Source: Onthomorpha sp937906975
GTDB lineage: Bacteria > Bacteroidota > Bacteroidia > Bacteroidales > P3
NCBI GenBank assembly: GCA_045614605.1
Contig: JAZLDH010000009.1
Span: 62,001-126,000 of the forward strand
DNA: 64,000 bases
Direction of reading: 5' to 3'
Translations under genes and position numbers: made by a program
Notes under the pieces: generated by a model
Seen by the model: only the letters and a program-made list of their open reading frames with translations
The model's database searches: none
Told to the model about the DNA's origin: nothing
Part shown: positions 47,081 through 56,832 of the stretch, piece after piece
Numbering within the stretch: position 1 is the first letter of the stretch
Layout of the letters: every line of letters begins with the position of its first letter

Positions 47081-47111
47081 CAAATTTACAAGAAAAAAAT
47101 TATCTCACAAA
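47081..47111 (-). promoter_or_regulatory. Promoter of the small membrane protein gene
   Basis: On the minus strand TTTG (47111-47108), 19 bases, then TAAATTTG (47088-47081). The start is about 15 bases before the coding start. Confidence 0.75.
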
Positions 47112-47125
47112 TTTTTACTAACAAT

Positions 47126-47165
47126 AATTTATTGGAGAGAAGTTTAATTATCTCTCCAATAAATT
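47126..47165 (-). terminator. Terminator-like hairpin after secDF
   Basis: AATTTATTGGAGAGA (47126-47140) pairs with TCTCTCCAATAAATT (47151-47165), 15 exact base pairs. The T-run behind it on the minus strand is weak. Confidence 0.7.
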
Positions 47166-47176
47166 ATTAATTATCT

Positions 47177-50119
47177 TTATTTACTAGCTTTAAGTTGTTT
47201 CTTTTTTTCTGAGCGAGTTATTGTAAAGTAAGCAATAGGACAAGCTACACAAAGTGAAGCAAACGCTCCAATTGCCACACCTATAAACAATGCAAAAGCA
47301 AATCCTCTTAATACTTCTCCTCCGAAAATAAACACTATCAACAATACTAATAAAGTAGAACCTAATGTATTGAATGTACGACTAAGAGTTTGATTCATCG
47401 CATCATTCATTACTTTTCCATAAGGAGATTTAGGATACAATTTCACATTTTCTCTCACACGGTCAAACACGATCACTGTATCATTGATAGAATATCCTAT
47501 AACTGTTAAGATAGCAGCTATGAATTGTTGGTCAACTTCCAAATTAAATGGTAAGATACCACTAAACAATGAGAAGATTCCAATTGTGATTAAAGCATCG
47601 AAAGTTAAAGAAACTAAACCAGCTAATCCATATTGCCATTTTCTAAATCTTAATCCTATATATATAAAGATTAAAACTAATGAAATGATCACAGATATTA
47701 CAGCAGAACGTTTTATATCATCAGCCATTGTTGGTCCTACAATTTCAGAACTAATAATTCCAAGAGGACTCTTCATAGTAGATTCAAATTGTTCTAATGT
47801 AACTTTTTCTTTATAGAAAGAAGCTACACCTTTATGTAATTTTGCAATAACTTCTGCTTTTACAGCTTCACTATCATCTTTTACTTTATAATCGGTAGTA
47901 ATTTTAACTTGATAAGAAGGTCCGAAAGTCTTTACTTCTGGAGCTGTTTCAAATTCTTCTTGCAATGCGCTACGCACTTCAACAGGATTTACATCTTGAT
48001 CAAATCTTACAACATAAGTTCTACCGCCAGAGAAGTCAATACCATAATCCATTCCTTTTATTGCTAAAGAACCAATAGAAAGAACAACTAATGCTATTGC
48101 TATTATCATTTGAGTTTTATGGTTTCCTACGAAATTAACTTTTGGATCTCTTAAGAAATTCTTAGTTAACTTATTGTAGAAAGTAATATTCTTTGTTGCA
48201 TTCTTTCTCTTTAACATTGATTCAAATACCAATCTTGAAATAAAGATACTTGAGAACAATGAAGTAAGAATACCTATACATAATGTAATAGCGAAACCTT
48301 GAATAGGACCACTACCAAAATACGCTAAAACAATACCTGTTAATAATGTTGTAACGTTTCCGTCTATGATTGCAGAATAAGCAACTTTATAACCATCAGA
48401 TATTGCAGAACCTAAATTCTTACCTGCTAACAATTCTTCTTTAATACGTTCGTAAATGATAACGTTAGCATCTACTGCCATAGCCATTGTTAAAACAATA
48501 CCTGCTATACCTGGTAATGTTAATACTGCTCCGATAGAAGCTAAAGTTCCCATCAAGAAGAAAATATTAACAAACAAAGCACAACAAGCAGCAATACCTG
48601 CCATGTTATAGAAGAATATCATATAGATAAATACTAAAACGAAAGCAACTATGAATGATATTAAACCTGTTCTAATTGATTCTTCTCCTAAAGATGGTCC
48701 TACAACTGATTCTTGAACCATTTTTGCAGGAGCAGTTAATTTACCAGATTTAAGAATATTTGCTAAGTCTTTTGCTTCTTCAACTGTGAATTGTCCAGAG
48801 ATTTCTGAACGGCCACCTGTTATTTCGCCATTTACATTAGGTGCAGAATAAACAACACCATCAAGTACGATAGCTATACTATTTCCAACATTGCTTCCTG
48901 TTATCTTAGCCCATTTACGAGCAGCTTCATCTTTCATTACCATTGAAACAACAGGTCTTCCTTGTTGATTGAAGTCGCTGTTTGCATCAGATATAACATC
49001 TCCATCTAAAAGAGGTGTTTTTGCTTTATTAGTAAATTGCAAAACATATAGTTCATACTCGTTTGTTTTTTCTATAGGTTTTGCTCCCCATGCAAACATA
49101 ACATCTTGAGGAAGTAATTTAGAAGCTTGAGCAAGCATTCTGTCAATTTCTGCTCTATTGTTTGCAGTTGCTGTTCCAACTACACATCTTTGCATCATTG
49201 CACCATTGTTCAAATGAGCAAATTTAGACAACAAAGGATTTTTTACTTTTGTGTCTGTTGTGTCTATACTTTGCAACCATTCGTCAGCAGAAACTAAAGA
49301 TTGAAATACTTCTAAAGCATTTCCTGCTAACCAGAATTGTAATTGAGCAGAGCCTTCTAATAATTTACTTACTCTTTGAGGGTCTTTAACTCCTGGAAGC
49401 TCGATTGCAATTCTTTCTGTTGCTTCTAACTTTTGAATAGTTGGTTGAGCAACACCGAACTTATCTATACGTTTTGATAAAACTTGGAAAGTTCTATCAT
49501 AAGACTCTGTGCATTCTTGTCTTATTGCACTTATCACTTCAGCGTTTGTGGAATTTGCTGTTATTCCTTTTTCTTTCAACTTAACTCTAAAAAATGCAGA
49601 AAGATCCACTTTTGAAGTTTTATTTGCTTCATTTACCTGTTTTTCAAAGCAATCAATAAATTTTTCGCCTGTGGTTTTGTGTTCTTGTTCCGCTTTTTCA
49701 ATTATAGCCGAAAGCACCTGATTCCCAGGATCTGACGCTAAATTTTTAAGAACGTCAACTGTGGAAACCTCCATCATAACGTTCATACCACCTTTTAGGT
49801 CCAAACCTAAATTTACTTCTCTAGCTTTACATTCTTTGTAAGAGAATTTTCTTATCCACAAAAAGTTATAAGCTGTTTCTTCAGACACTGAGTCTAAATA
49901 AAAGTTTTCTCTTTCTGTAGAGATTGAATCGAAAATTTCTTGCTCGCGTAAAGCATCTCCTTTTGCCAAGTTTTTAGCAATAGTCTGAGCGTATTGATTT
50001 GTAGCATACTCTTTTGCATCGCTTTCTACTTGTTTTGTAAAGTAGGTAAACGAAAGTTGATACAAACAAATCAACGCAAATACTATCGCAATAACTTTAA
50101 TAGCACCTTTGTTTTGCAT
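47177..50119 (-). CDS. secDF: Protein translocase subunit SecDF (fused)
   Basis: 980 residues. SecD and SecF are joined in one chain, as is usual in Bacteroidota. The SecD half has the first membrane helix, a large periplasmic domain (LGLDLKGGMNVMMEVST; KRIDKFGVAQPTIQKL; RIAIELPGVKDPQRV) and the helix bundle with VDANVIIYERIKEEL. The SecF half begins near residue 650 with MDYGIDFSGGRTYVV and carries SINDTVIVFDRVREN. SecDF uses the proton gradient to pull proteins through SecYEG into the periplasm, which matters for a cell exporting several very large proteins. A TAACTTTG -7 box lies at 50167-50160 on the minus strand. The gene is monocistronic. Confidence 0.97.
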   Translation of the reverse strand: MQNKGAIKVIAIVFALICLYQLSFTYFTKQVESDAKEYATNQYAQTIAKNLAKGDALREQEIFDSISTERENFYLDSVSEETAYNFLWIRKFSYKECKAREVNLGLDLKGGMNVMMEVSTVDVLKNLASDPGNQVLSAIIEKAEQEHKTTGEKFIDCFEKQVNEANKTSKVDLSAFFRVKLKEKGITANSTNAEVISAIRQECTESYDRTFQVLSKRIDKFGVAQPTIQKLEATERIAIELPGVKDPQRVSKLLEGSAQLQFWLAGNALEVFQSLVSADEWLQSIDTTDTKVKNPLLSKFAHLNNGAMMQRCVVGTATANNRAEIDRMLAQASKLLPQDVMFAWGAKPIEKTNEYELYVLQFTNKAKTPLLDGDVISDANSDFNQQGRPVVSMVMKDEAARKWAKITGSNVGNSIAIVLDGVVYSAPNVNGEITGGRSEISGQFTVEEAKDLANILKSGKLTAPAKMVQESVVGPSLGEESIRTGLISFIVAFVLVFIYMIFFYNMAGIAACCALFVNIFFLMGTLASIGAVLTLPGIAGIVLTMAMAVDANVIIYERIKEELLAGKNLGSAISDGYKVAYSAIIDGNVTTLLTGIVLAYFGSGPIQGFAITLCIGILTSLFSSIFISRLVFESMLKRKNATKNITFYNKLTKNFLRDPKVNFVGNHKTQMIIAIALVVLSIGSLAIKGMDYGIDFSGGRTYVVRFDQDVNPVEVRSALQEEFETAPEVKTFGPSYQVKITTDYKVKDDSEAVKAEVIAKLHKGVASFYKEKVTLEQFESTMKSPLGIISSEIVGPTMADDIKRSAVISVIISLVLIFIYIGLRFRKWQYGLAGLVSLTFDALITIGIFSLFSGILPFNLEVDQQFIAAILTVIGYSINDTVIVFDRVRENVKLYPKSPYGKVMNDAMNQTLSRTFNTLGSTLLVLLIVFIFGGEVLRGFAFALFIGVAIGAFASLCVACPIAYFTITRSEKKKQLKASK

Positions 50120-50398
50120 ATCACTTTATATTTTAAGTACATATAGTTATTTGAACTTGCAAAGTTAAAATTTTATTTGAAAACACCATAATTCTTTGAA
50201 AAAAAAATATTCTATCTCTAAGATTTTTTTAGAGAATCAAATAATATAAATCCATAAAAGGTAAAGAATATTAGATATATAAGGTGTTTTTTATCGCAAA
50301 ATAAAAATTAAAATATTCGTTCTTTTACTAAGAAAAAATTATTCTTTGTAAAAAATTTGATAGTTTTGCAAATAGAAACAATTTAAACATAAATAGTA
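50120..50398. promoter_or_regulatory. Divergent promoter region of secDF and the MFS gene, with repeat-like words
   Basis: No gene is seen. It holds a minus -7 box (50167-50160) for secDF and a plus -7 box TAGTTTTG (50361-50368) for the MFS gene. Neither has a convincing -33 at 19 bases. Between them are CTAAGATTTTTTTAG and ACTAAGAAAAAATTATTCTTTG, related to the A/T repeat family. Confidence 0.5.
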
Positions 50399-52012
50399 AT
50401 GACAGAAAAACTTCAAACTTTGAGAGATAGTGCTTTATTTAGGTGGATTGCACTATTGTTGTTGGCATTTGCCATGTTTTGTTCATACATCTTTATGGAC
50501 ATTTTATCACCTATACAAGATTTAATGCAATCTGAAAGAGGCTGGGACCCAACTGCTTTCGGAACAATGCAAGGTTCAGAAACATTCCTTAATGTGTTTG
50601 TCTTCTTCCTTATTTTTGCCGGTATCATACTTGACAAAATGGGAGTTAGATTTACAGCTCTTTTATCAGGAGCAGTAATGCTTATAGGTGCTGTGATTAA
50701 GTGGTATGCAGTAACCGACAGCTTTACAACAAGTGAATTACACACTTGGTTTACAAACAATTTGAACTACATTCCTGTATTTGATGAGTTAGGCGTTTCA
50801 CCTTTTTATAGAGGTATGCCAGCATCTGCTAAATTAGCTGCAATAGGATTTATGATTTTCGGTTGCGGTGTTGAAATGGCAGGTATCACAGTGTCTCGTG
50901 GAATTGTTAAATGGTTCAAAGGCAGAGAAATGGCATTAGCTATGGGTTCTGAAATGGCGTTAGCAAGATTAGGAGTTGCAACTTGTATGATATTCTCTCC
51001 ATTCTTCGCCAAATTAGGTGGCGATGTAGATGTTGCTCGTTCAGTTGCTTTTGGTGTTGTTTTACTTTGTATTGCTTTAATAATGTTTATAGTTTATTTC
51101 TTTATGGATAAGAAATTAGACGCACAAACAGGAGAAGCAGAAGAAAAAGATGAACCATTTAAAATCAGCGATATAGGAAGTATTTTAAGAAGTGGAGGAT
51201 TCTGGTTAGTAGCTTTACTTTGCGTTCTTTACTATTCAGCAATTTTTCCATTCCAAAAATATGCGGTAAACATGCTTCAATGTAATTTAACTCTAACAGA
51301 AGGAACAGGATTCTGGGCAAGCGAAAAAGTAACTATTATACAATATTTAATAATGTTAGTAGTTGCAATTGGCTCGTTTGCAAGCAATTTCTCTAAAAAT
51401 AAAACAGCAAAATTTGGTTTAATGGCGTTAGCCGTTGTTGCATTGATAAGTTATTGTTACATGGGATACATGAGAGGTTCAGCAGAATCAGTATTCGCAG
51501 TGTTCCCATTATTAGCAGTAGCTATCACTCCAATATTAGGAAACTACGTAGACCACAAAGGAAAAGCAGCTTCAATGTTAATGATTGGCTCATTATTACT
51601 AATCGTTTGCCACTTAACATTCGCATTTGTTTTACCTATGTTTAAAGAAAGTGCAATCGGAGGAACAATCGTTGCTTACATAACTATTTTGGTTTTAGGT
51701 GCTTCATTCTCTTTAGTACCTGCTGCTTTATGGCCAAGTGTTCCAAAATTAGTTGACCAAAAAGTTATCGGTTCTGCTTATTCTCTAATCTTCTGGATAC
51801 AAAATATCGGATTATGGCTATTCCCTATGTTAATAGGTAAAGTATTAGCTAACACAAATGCAGGAGTAGAAAATCCATTAGAATACAATTACACATGGCC
51901 TTTAGTGATGTTGGCTTGCTTAGGTATAGCTGCGTTACTTCTTGGTTTCGTTTTGAAAGCTTGGGATAAGAAAAAAGGACTTGGATTAGAAGAACCAAAT
52001 ATTAAAGACTAA
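50399..52012 (+). CDS. Major facilitator superfamily transporter
   Basis: 537 residues with 12 or more membrane segments. The MFS loop 2-3 motif appears as GIILDKMGVRFTALLSG (the GxxxDrxGxR form). A cytoplasmic charged loop (DKKLDAQTGEAEEKDEPFKISD) splits the two halves. The N-terminal RWIALLLLAFAMFCSYIFMDILSPIQ and the length recall the MFSD1-like group found in Bacteroidota, but the substrate cannot be told. It is monocistronic, with a strong terminator (52038-52075) and a -7 box upstream. Confidence 0.85.
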   Translation: MTEKLQTLRDSALFRWIALLLLAFAMFCSYIFMDILSPIQDLMQSERGWDPTAFGTMQGSETFLNVFVFFLIFAGIILDKMGVRFTALLSGAVMLIGAVIKWYAVTDSFTTSELHTWFTNNLNYIPVFDELGVSPFYRGMPASAKLAAIGFMIFGCGVEMAGITVSRGIVKWFKGREMALAMGSEMALARLGVATCMIFSPFFAKLGGDVDVARSVAFGVVLLCIALIMFIVYFFMDKKLDAQTGEAEEKDEPFKISDIGSILRSGGFWLVALLCVLYYSAIFPFQKYAVNMLQCNLTLTEGTGFWASEKVTIIQYLIMLVVAIGSFASNFSKNKTAKFGLMALAVVALISYCYMGYMRGSAESVFAVFPLLAVAITPILGNYVDHKGKAASMLMIGSLLLIVCHLTFAFVLPMFKESAIGGTIVAYITILVLGASFSLVPAALWPSVPKLVDQKVIGSAYSLIFWIQNIGLWLFPMLIGKVLANTNAGVENPLEYNYTWPLVMLACLGIAALLLGFVLKAWDKKKGLGLEEPNIKD

Positions 52013-52037
52013 ATAAATTTTTAGTTTAAGTAACTGC

Positions 52038-52075
52038 AAAATAGGGATTTATTAATTCAAATCCCTATTTTTTTG
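52038..52075 (+). terminator. Terminator of the MFS gene
   Basis: AATAGGGATTT (52040-52050) pairs with AAATCCCTATT (52059-52069), followed by T residues. It begins about 25 bases after the stop codon. Confidence 0.85.
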
Positions 52076-52271
52076 TCTTTTGTTAATAATCCTTTAACTG
52101 CTTATATTCTTAAAAAACTTAATCAATCTATCTAATGATTAAATTTTCTTTAAGCATTTGGTCTTAAAATTGAGTTTTTACTCTATAAATATTTTGCTTG
52201 CAGCGGATTAAAGGAATTTTTGAATTTTTAAGATTTTTACGAAAATCAAAGTTTTGTTATCGAATAACAAT

Positions 52272-52360
52272 AAAAATAACTCTTAGCTTTTTAAAATTAA
52301 AGCTAAGAGTTATTTTTTTAATCCTAAGAGAAAATTTTCTAAAGCTAAGAAAAAATTTCG
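52272..52360. repeat. 19-bp bidirectional hairpin and A/T repeat copy D
   Basis: The 349-base gap 52013-52361 has no gene. 52272-52290 pairs exactly with 52299-52317 around the loop TTAAAATT, with A and T runs on the two sides, so it is likely a terminator for the minus-strand gene at 52362. The stretch to 52360 (TCCTAAGAGAAAATTTTC, CTAAAGCTAAGAAAAAA) belongs to the repeat family seen after the adhesin genes. The remaining 52080-52270 is AT-rich with nothing recognisable. Confidence 0.75.
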
Positions 52361-52361
52361 T

Positions 52362-53102
52362 TTAGAACTTAAATCCTAAACTTATTTCCAAAGGTAACAT
52401 GTATAAAGTACGACCATCTTTTATTGGACTAATATTTTCAGAATTTCTGCTTTCAATTGTCATGTCTATATCAAAGGCAGGAAAACGCAAGATTCCTGAA
52501 AGAGAAAAATCTCCAAAGAAAAGTCTTAGTCCAACAGGAACATAGAAAGCATGTTGGATAACCTTTGAATCTAAAACCATAGCATAGCCTTGTGGAGCTT
52601 TACTTAGGTGCAATTCTGAATAGTCATAACCAAATCCTGCTGAAAGTCCTATTCCGTTTTTATGATTTTTAGTAAAGAAAACTTGTCCTCCAAATCCTAA
52701 ATCAACAAACATTGTGTGAGAAAGAGTTCTGTTTCTTGTACCTTCAAGGTAATCATCACTATATTGTCTAATACCAAAGGTATATCCAAAGTTATAATTC
52801 ATTGTAAAATAGTCTGTTCCTAATGGAAATATAGCTCTCATTCCTATACCAATGCCATGTTGAGGAGTTGTTGCGCCCAAATCATTTGCAATTAAATCAT
52901 AATTAAAGTCCATAGTTGAATAGGAATAATAAATTTCCCAGATTTCATCAAATGATTTTTTTTCTTCAACTACTTCTTCTACTGCGATTTCTTCTACCAC
53001 ATAAGTATCTTCTACTTCTTCTACTTGTGCTTTTGCTTCTGTGAAGGCAAAAAGCGAACACATTGAAAAACAAATCAATGCTAATTTTGCGTTTCTTTTC
53101 AT
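52362..53102 (-). CDS. Outer-membrane beta-barrel protein of unknown function
   Basis: 246 residues. The signal peptide is followed by AKAQVEEVEDTYVVEE, an unusual Val/Glu-rich acidic stretch up to about residue 50. The rest alternates in beta-strand fashion (YFTMNYNFGYTFGIRQY, TLSHTMFVDLGFGGQVFF, IGLSAGFGYDYSELHL) and ends in LPLEISLGFKF, typical of a small barrel. The acidic N-terminus may bind cations or a partner. A -7 box (53147-53140, TAAATTTG) with a TTTG 21 bases upstream forms its promoter. A run of nine G residues lies about 20 bases beyond that. Confidence 0.75.
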   Translation of the reverse strand: MKRNAKLALICFSMCSLFAFTEAKAQVEEVEDTYVVEEIAVEEVVEEKKSFDEIWEIYYSYSTMDFNYDLIANDLGATTPQHGIGIGMRAIFPLGTDYFTMNYNFGYTFGIRQYSDDYLEGTRNRTLSHTMFVDLGFGGQVFFTKNHKNGIGLSAGFGYDYSELHLSKAPQGYAMVLDSKVIQHAFYVPVGLRLFFGDFSLSGILRFPAFDIDMTIESRNSENISPIKDGRTLYMLPLEISLGFKF

Positions 53103-53192
53103 ACTATATAAATTTTAGTTTATAATTATTTCTATGTCGCAAATTTACAAATATTTTATTATAACTAACAAACAAAATAGTAATTTTGTTTA

Positions 53193-53201
53193 GGGGGGGG
53201 G
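53193..53201. repeat. Homopolymer G9 tract upstream of the outer-membrane barrel gene
   Basis: Nine G residues in an otherwise AT-rich intergenic region, about 20 bases upstream of the -33 element of the 52362 gene and downstream of aspS. Such tracts slip during replication and can tune promoter strength. Confidence 0.6.
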
Positions 53202-53232
53202 TAAATCTTTGAGTTTCAGGAGATTTAATTAC

Positions 53233-53269
53233 AAAAAAATAACGGATTTTAAATAATAAAACCCGTTAT
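53233..53269 (-). terminator. Terminator of aspS and its operon
   Basis: ATAACGG (53239-53245) pairs with CCGTTAT (53263-53269), extended by T/A pairs inside. On the minus strand TTTTTTT follows. Confidence 0.8.
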
Positions 53270-53289
53270 CCTTTATTTAATTATATTGC

Positions 53290-55041
53290 TTATTGCTTTG
53301 GAATCAGCGATATATTCAATTCTTCAAGCTGTGCAGGAGAAATTTCTGATGGACTTTCAATCATTATATCTCTTGCTTTGTTATTTTTAGGGAAAGCAAT
53401 GAAATCTCTAATTGTCTCAACGCCAGCAAACATTGAACACATTCTATCAAATCCGAATGCTATACCTCCGTGAGGTGGTGCTCCAAATTCAAAAGCATTT
53501 AACAAGAATCCGAATTGTGCTTGTGCTTCTTCATCACTGAAACCTAGAGCTTTAAACATATCGTTTTGCATATTTCTGTCGTAAATACGTATTGAACCTC
53601 CTCCTATTTCAGTTCCGTTTACTACAAGGTCGTATGCGTTTGCTCTTACTTCGCCCGGAGAAGTGAAAAGCTTTGGATAATCCTCTGATTTCAAAGAAGT
53701 AAAAGGGTGATGCTTTGCATAGAAACGTTGAGTTTCTTCGTCCCATTCTAAAAGTGGGAAATCAACAACCCATAATGGCTTGTAATTGAAAGGATCTCTT
53801 AATCCAAGACGAGAACCCAATTCAAGACGAAGTGCACACAATGCTGTTTGAGTTTTTTCCTTAGCGCCAGCCATCACAAGCATTAAATCGCCTGGTTTTG
53901 CCACGAATTTATCTGCTATTTTTTGTAATTGCTCTGGCGTAAAGAACTTATCTACAGATGATTTGAATATTCCGTCTTCGTTGTATTTAATATAAACCAA
54001 TCCTGTTGCGCCTACTTGTGGACGTTTTACGAAATCGGTTAATTCATCTAATTGTTTACGAGTGTAGTTTGCGCAACCTTCTGCACAAATTCCCACAACT
54101 AATTCCGCAGAATCGAAAACAGAGAAACCATTTCCTTGAGCTACATCGTTCAATTCCACAAATTTCATTTCAAATCTTGTATCAGGCTTATCGCTTCCGT
54201 AATATTTCATTGCGTCTGCGTATGTCATTCTTGGGAAATCTTCTAATTCTAAGCCTTTTACTTGTTTGAAAAGATATTTCATCAAGCCTTCAAACATTTG
54301 TAGCACGTCTTCTTGTTCTACAAAGCTCATTTCGCAATCTACTTGCGTAAATTCTGGTTGTCTGTCTGCTCTTAGGTCTTCGTCTCTAAAACATTTTACG
54401 ATTTGGAAATAGCGATCGTATCCTGCAACCATCAATAATTGTTTGAAAGTTTGCGGAGATTGAGGCAAAGCGTAAAATTCATTTGGATTTACACGAGAAG
54501 GCACTACGAAATCTCTTGCACCCTCTGGCGTTGAACGAATTAAGAATGGTGTTTCTATTTCCATGAATTTCTTATCATTCATATAATTTCTGATAAGAAT
54601 GGATAATTGGTGTCTTAGTTCGAGATTTTTTCTTACGCAGTTTCTTCTAAGATCTAAATAACGATATTTCATTCTTAACTCTTCACCTCCGTCTGTATTG
54701 TCTTCGATTGTGAAAGGTGGTGTTTTAGCTTCGTTTAATACTGTTATTTTCTCTACTAAGATTTCTATATCTCCTGTTGGAATATTTTTGTTTTTATTAC
54801 TTCTTTCAGAAACAACACCTTCTACTTGCAATACATATTCTCTTCCAAGTGTTCTTGCTTTTTCGCATAAGGCAGAATTTGTTTCCATATTAAAGACAAG
54901 TTGTGTTATTCCGTAACGATCTCTTAGGTCTATAAAGGTCATACCGCCTAAATCACGAGAGCGTTGCAACCAACCTGCAAGTGTTACTTTTATACCACAA
55001 TCTTTGAGAGTTAATTCTCCACAAGTGTGAGTTCTTAACAT
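53290..55041 (-). CDS. aspS: Aspartyl-tRNA synthetase, bacterial type
   Basis: 583 residues. An N-terminal OB-fold anticodon-binding domain (GWLQRSRDLGGMTFIDLRDRYG) comes first. The class II core follows (ETPFLIRSTPEGARDFVVPSR; QIVKCFRDEDLRADRQPEFTQ). The bacterial GAD insertion domain lies about 280-410, and motif 3 is GIAFGFDRMCSMFAG. It charges tRNA-Asp in the cytoplasm. It is the last gene of a tight minus-strand run (antiporter, ackA, acyltransferase, aspS), 10 bases after the acyltransferase gene, with a terminator behind it. Confidence 0.97.
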   Translation of the reverse strand: MLRTHTCGELTLKDCGIKVTLAGWLQRSRDLGGMTFIDLRDRYGITQLVFNMETNSALCEKARTLGREYVLQVEGVVSERSNKNKNIPTGDIEILVEKITVLNEAKTPPFTIEDNTDGGEELRMKYRYLDLRRNCVRKNLELRHQLSILIRNYMNDKKFMEIETPFLIRSTPEGARDFVVPSRVNPNEFYALPQSPQTFKQLLMVAGYDRYFQIVKCFRDEDLRADRQPEFTQVDCEMSFVEQEDVLQMFEGLMKYLFKQVKGLELEDFPRMTYADAMKYYGSDKPDTRFEMKFVELNDVAQGNGFSVFDSAELVVGICAEGCANYTRKQLDELTDFVKRPQVGATGLVYIKYNEDGIFKSSVDKFFTPEQLQKIADKFVAKPGDLMLVMAGAKEKTQTALCALRLELGSRLGLRDPFNYKPLWVVDFPLLEWDEETQRFYAKHHPFTSLKSEDYPKLFTSPGEVRANAYDLVVNGTEIGGGSIRIYDRNMQNDMFKALGFSDEEAQAQFGFLLNAFEFGAPPHGGIAFGFDRMCSMFAGVETIRDFIAFPKNNKARDIMIESPSEISPAQLEELNISLIPKQ

Positions 55042-55051
55042 ATTACGTTAC

Positions 55052-55615
55052 TTATTTATTTTGATATTGTTTACTTAGATTAAAGTTTTCAGGATATTTT
55101 GCTACTTTATCCTTATAAAATTCTTGAATTTCTTTTAAGTCTGCTTCGTAATTACCTGTTGGATAGAATATTTTACCACTACCACCTTGCTTTTTTTCAT
55201 AATCTAACCAAGATAAATAGATAGGTTTTTCAGCTTTCATTGCTATATGGTAAAAGCCTTTTTTCCAATTCTCTGTATATTTTCGAGTGCCTTCGGGAGT
55301 TATGATTACAGAGAAGTTACTATCTTCCTTTAATCTTTTAACTGCTTCATCTACAAGCCCTGCTCCTTTTTTTCTATCAACAGGAACACCCCCTAATGCT
55401 TTCAAAAAAATTCCCAAAGGAAAGAAAAACATTTCTTTTTTAATGAAAAAATGGGCATTAACGCCTAATTTCCATAGTCCGCAACGCCCCCAAACGAAGT
55501 CCCACATAGATGTATGTGGGGCTTCTATAAATACACAATTTTTCATCTCAGGCTCTGGTTCTCCAATCAGCTTCCAACCACCAAGCCACATAAGAAAATC
55601 CGCAAATTTCTTCAT
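55052..55615 (-). CDS. 1-acyl-glycerol-3-phosphate acyltransferase-like protein (PlsC/LPLAT family)
   Basis: 187 residues, a short member. The acyltransferase motif HX4D is HTSMWD. The substrate motifs are GGVPVDRKKG and ITPEGTRKYTENWKKGFYHIA. These enzymes add an acyl chain to lysophosphatidic acid or a related lipid at the inner membrane. The lack of membrane helices and the short length suggest a variant whose exact acceptor is uncertain. Its start codon directly follows the ackA stop codon, so translation is probably coupled. Confidence 0.88.
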   Translation of the reverse strand: MKKFADFLMWLGGWKLIGEPEPEMKNCVFIEAPHTSMWDFVWGRCGLWKLGVNAHFFIKKEMFFFPLGIFLKALGGVPVDRKKGAGLVDEAVKRLKEDSNFSVIITPEGTRKYTENWKKGFYHIAMKAEKPIYLSWLDYEKKQGGSGKIFYPTGNYEADLKEIQEFYKDKVAKYPENFNLSKQYQNK

Positions 55616-56818
55616 TTACTTTTTCACAATTGAATAAGTATCTTGTGCAATTACTAATTCTTCATCAGTGGTTACAGAAAGAATTTTTACTCTACTATTT
55701 TCTTTTGAGATAATTCCGTCTTGTCCTGCCATAGCTTCGTTTTGTTTTTCGTCTATTTCAGCACCTAAAAACTCTAAACCACGACAAATTTCTTGTCTTT
55801 GCCACCAAGCATTTTCTCCTATACCACCTGTGAATAAGATTGCATCAACTCCACCCATTGCAGCAGCGTATGCTCCAATGTATTTCTTAACTCTGTATGC
55901 AAACATATCGAAAGCGTAAGTTTCTCTTTCTTTTCCTTCTCTTTTGCCTGCCATTATATCACGCATATCAACAACTCCACCTGTGATTCCGTTCAAACCA
56001 CATTTTTTATTTATGAAATTGTTCATATCCTTAGTGGTCATATTTTCTTTTTCTGCTATGTAAAGAAGTACTCCAAGGTCTAAGTCTCCACATCTTGAAC
56101 CCATAATTAACCCTTCAACAGGTGTGAATCCCATAGATGTATCTACTGATTGTCCGTTTTTAACTGCACAAATTGAAGCACCTGATCCTAAGTGACAAGA
56201 AATGATTTTTGAATTGTTTATATCCAATCCTGCCATTTTTGCTGCTTTTGGAGCAACAAATCTATGAGAAGTTCCGTGGAATCCATAACGACGTACTTTG
56301 TCTGTTTGGTAATATTCGTATGGAATTGCATATAGATAAGCCTCTGCTGGCATTGATTGATGGAAAGATGTATCAAATACTGCTACTTGAGGAACATTTG
56401 GTAATATTGCTTCCATTGCTTCTATTCCTTGAAGGTTTGCAGGGTTGTGAAGTGGAGCTAAGGCAAATAAAGCTCTGATTTGTTCCTTTTCTTTTTCGCC
56501 TACTAAAACTGATTCTTTAAATATCTCTCCTCCGTGTGCTACTCTATGTCCACAAGCATTGATTTCTGTCAATGAAGCTATCACTCCTATTTTTTCATCT
56601 ACCAAAGCGTCTAACACCATCTTAATACCTGCTTTATGATCTGGTATTGGTTGTTGCACATAGTATTTATCCTTTCCAACAGGTTTGTGAGTAAATTCTC
56701 CCATTTCCAAACCTATTCTTTCTAATAATCCTTTTGCCAAAAGATTGGCATTGTTATCCATATCTATCAATTGATATTTGATAGAACTACTTCCACAATT
56801 TAGTACTAGTATTTTCAT
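55616..56818 (-). CDS. ackA: Acetate kinase
   Basis: 400 residues, the standard length. It converts acetyl phosphate and ADP to acetate and ATP in fermentation. Key segments are VLNCGSSSIKYQL at the N-terminus, HRVAHGGE, GFHGTSHRFV, the phosphate-binding GSGASICAVKNGQSVDTSMGF, GSRCGDLD and the C-terminal FTGGIGEN. A phosphate acetyltransferase gene (pta), often adjacent, is not present. Instead ackA lies between an antiporter gene (14 bases upstream) and an acyltransferase gene (0 bases). Confidence 0.97.
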   Translation of the reverse strand: MKILVLNCGSSSIKYQLIDMDNNANLLAKGLLERIGLEMGEFTHKPVGKDKYYVQQPIPDHKAGIKMVLDALVDEKIGVIASLTEINACGHRVAHGGEIFKESVLVGEKEKEQIRALFALAPLHNPANLQGIEAMEAILPNVPQVAVFDTSFHQSMPAEAYLYAIPYEYYQTDKVRRYGFHGTSHRFVAPKAAKMAGLDINNSKIISCHLGSGASICAVKNGQSVDTSMGFTPVEGLIMGSRCGDLDLGVLLYIAEKENMTTKDMNNFINKKCGLNGITGGVVDMRDIMAGKREGKERETYAFDMFAYRVKKYIGAYAAAMGGVDAILFTGGIGENAWWQRQEICRGLEFLGAEIDEKQNEAMAGQDGIISKENSRVKILSVTTDEELVIAQDTYSIVKK

Positions 56819-56832
56819 ATTTCTTATTATAT

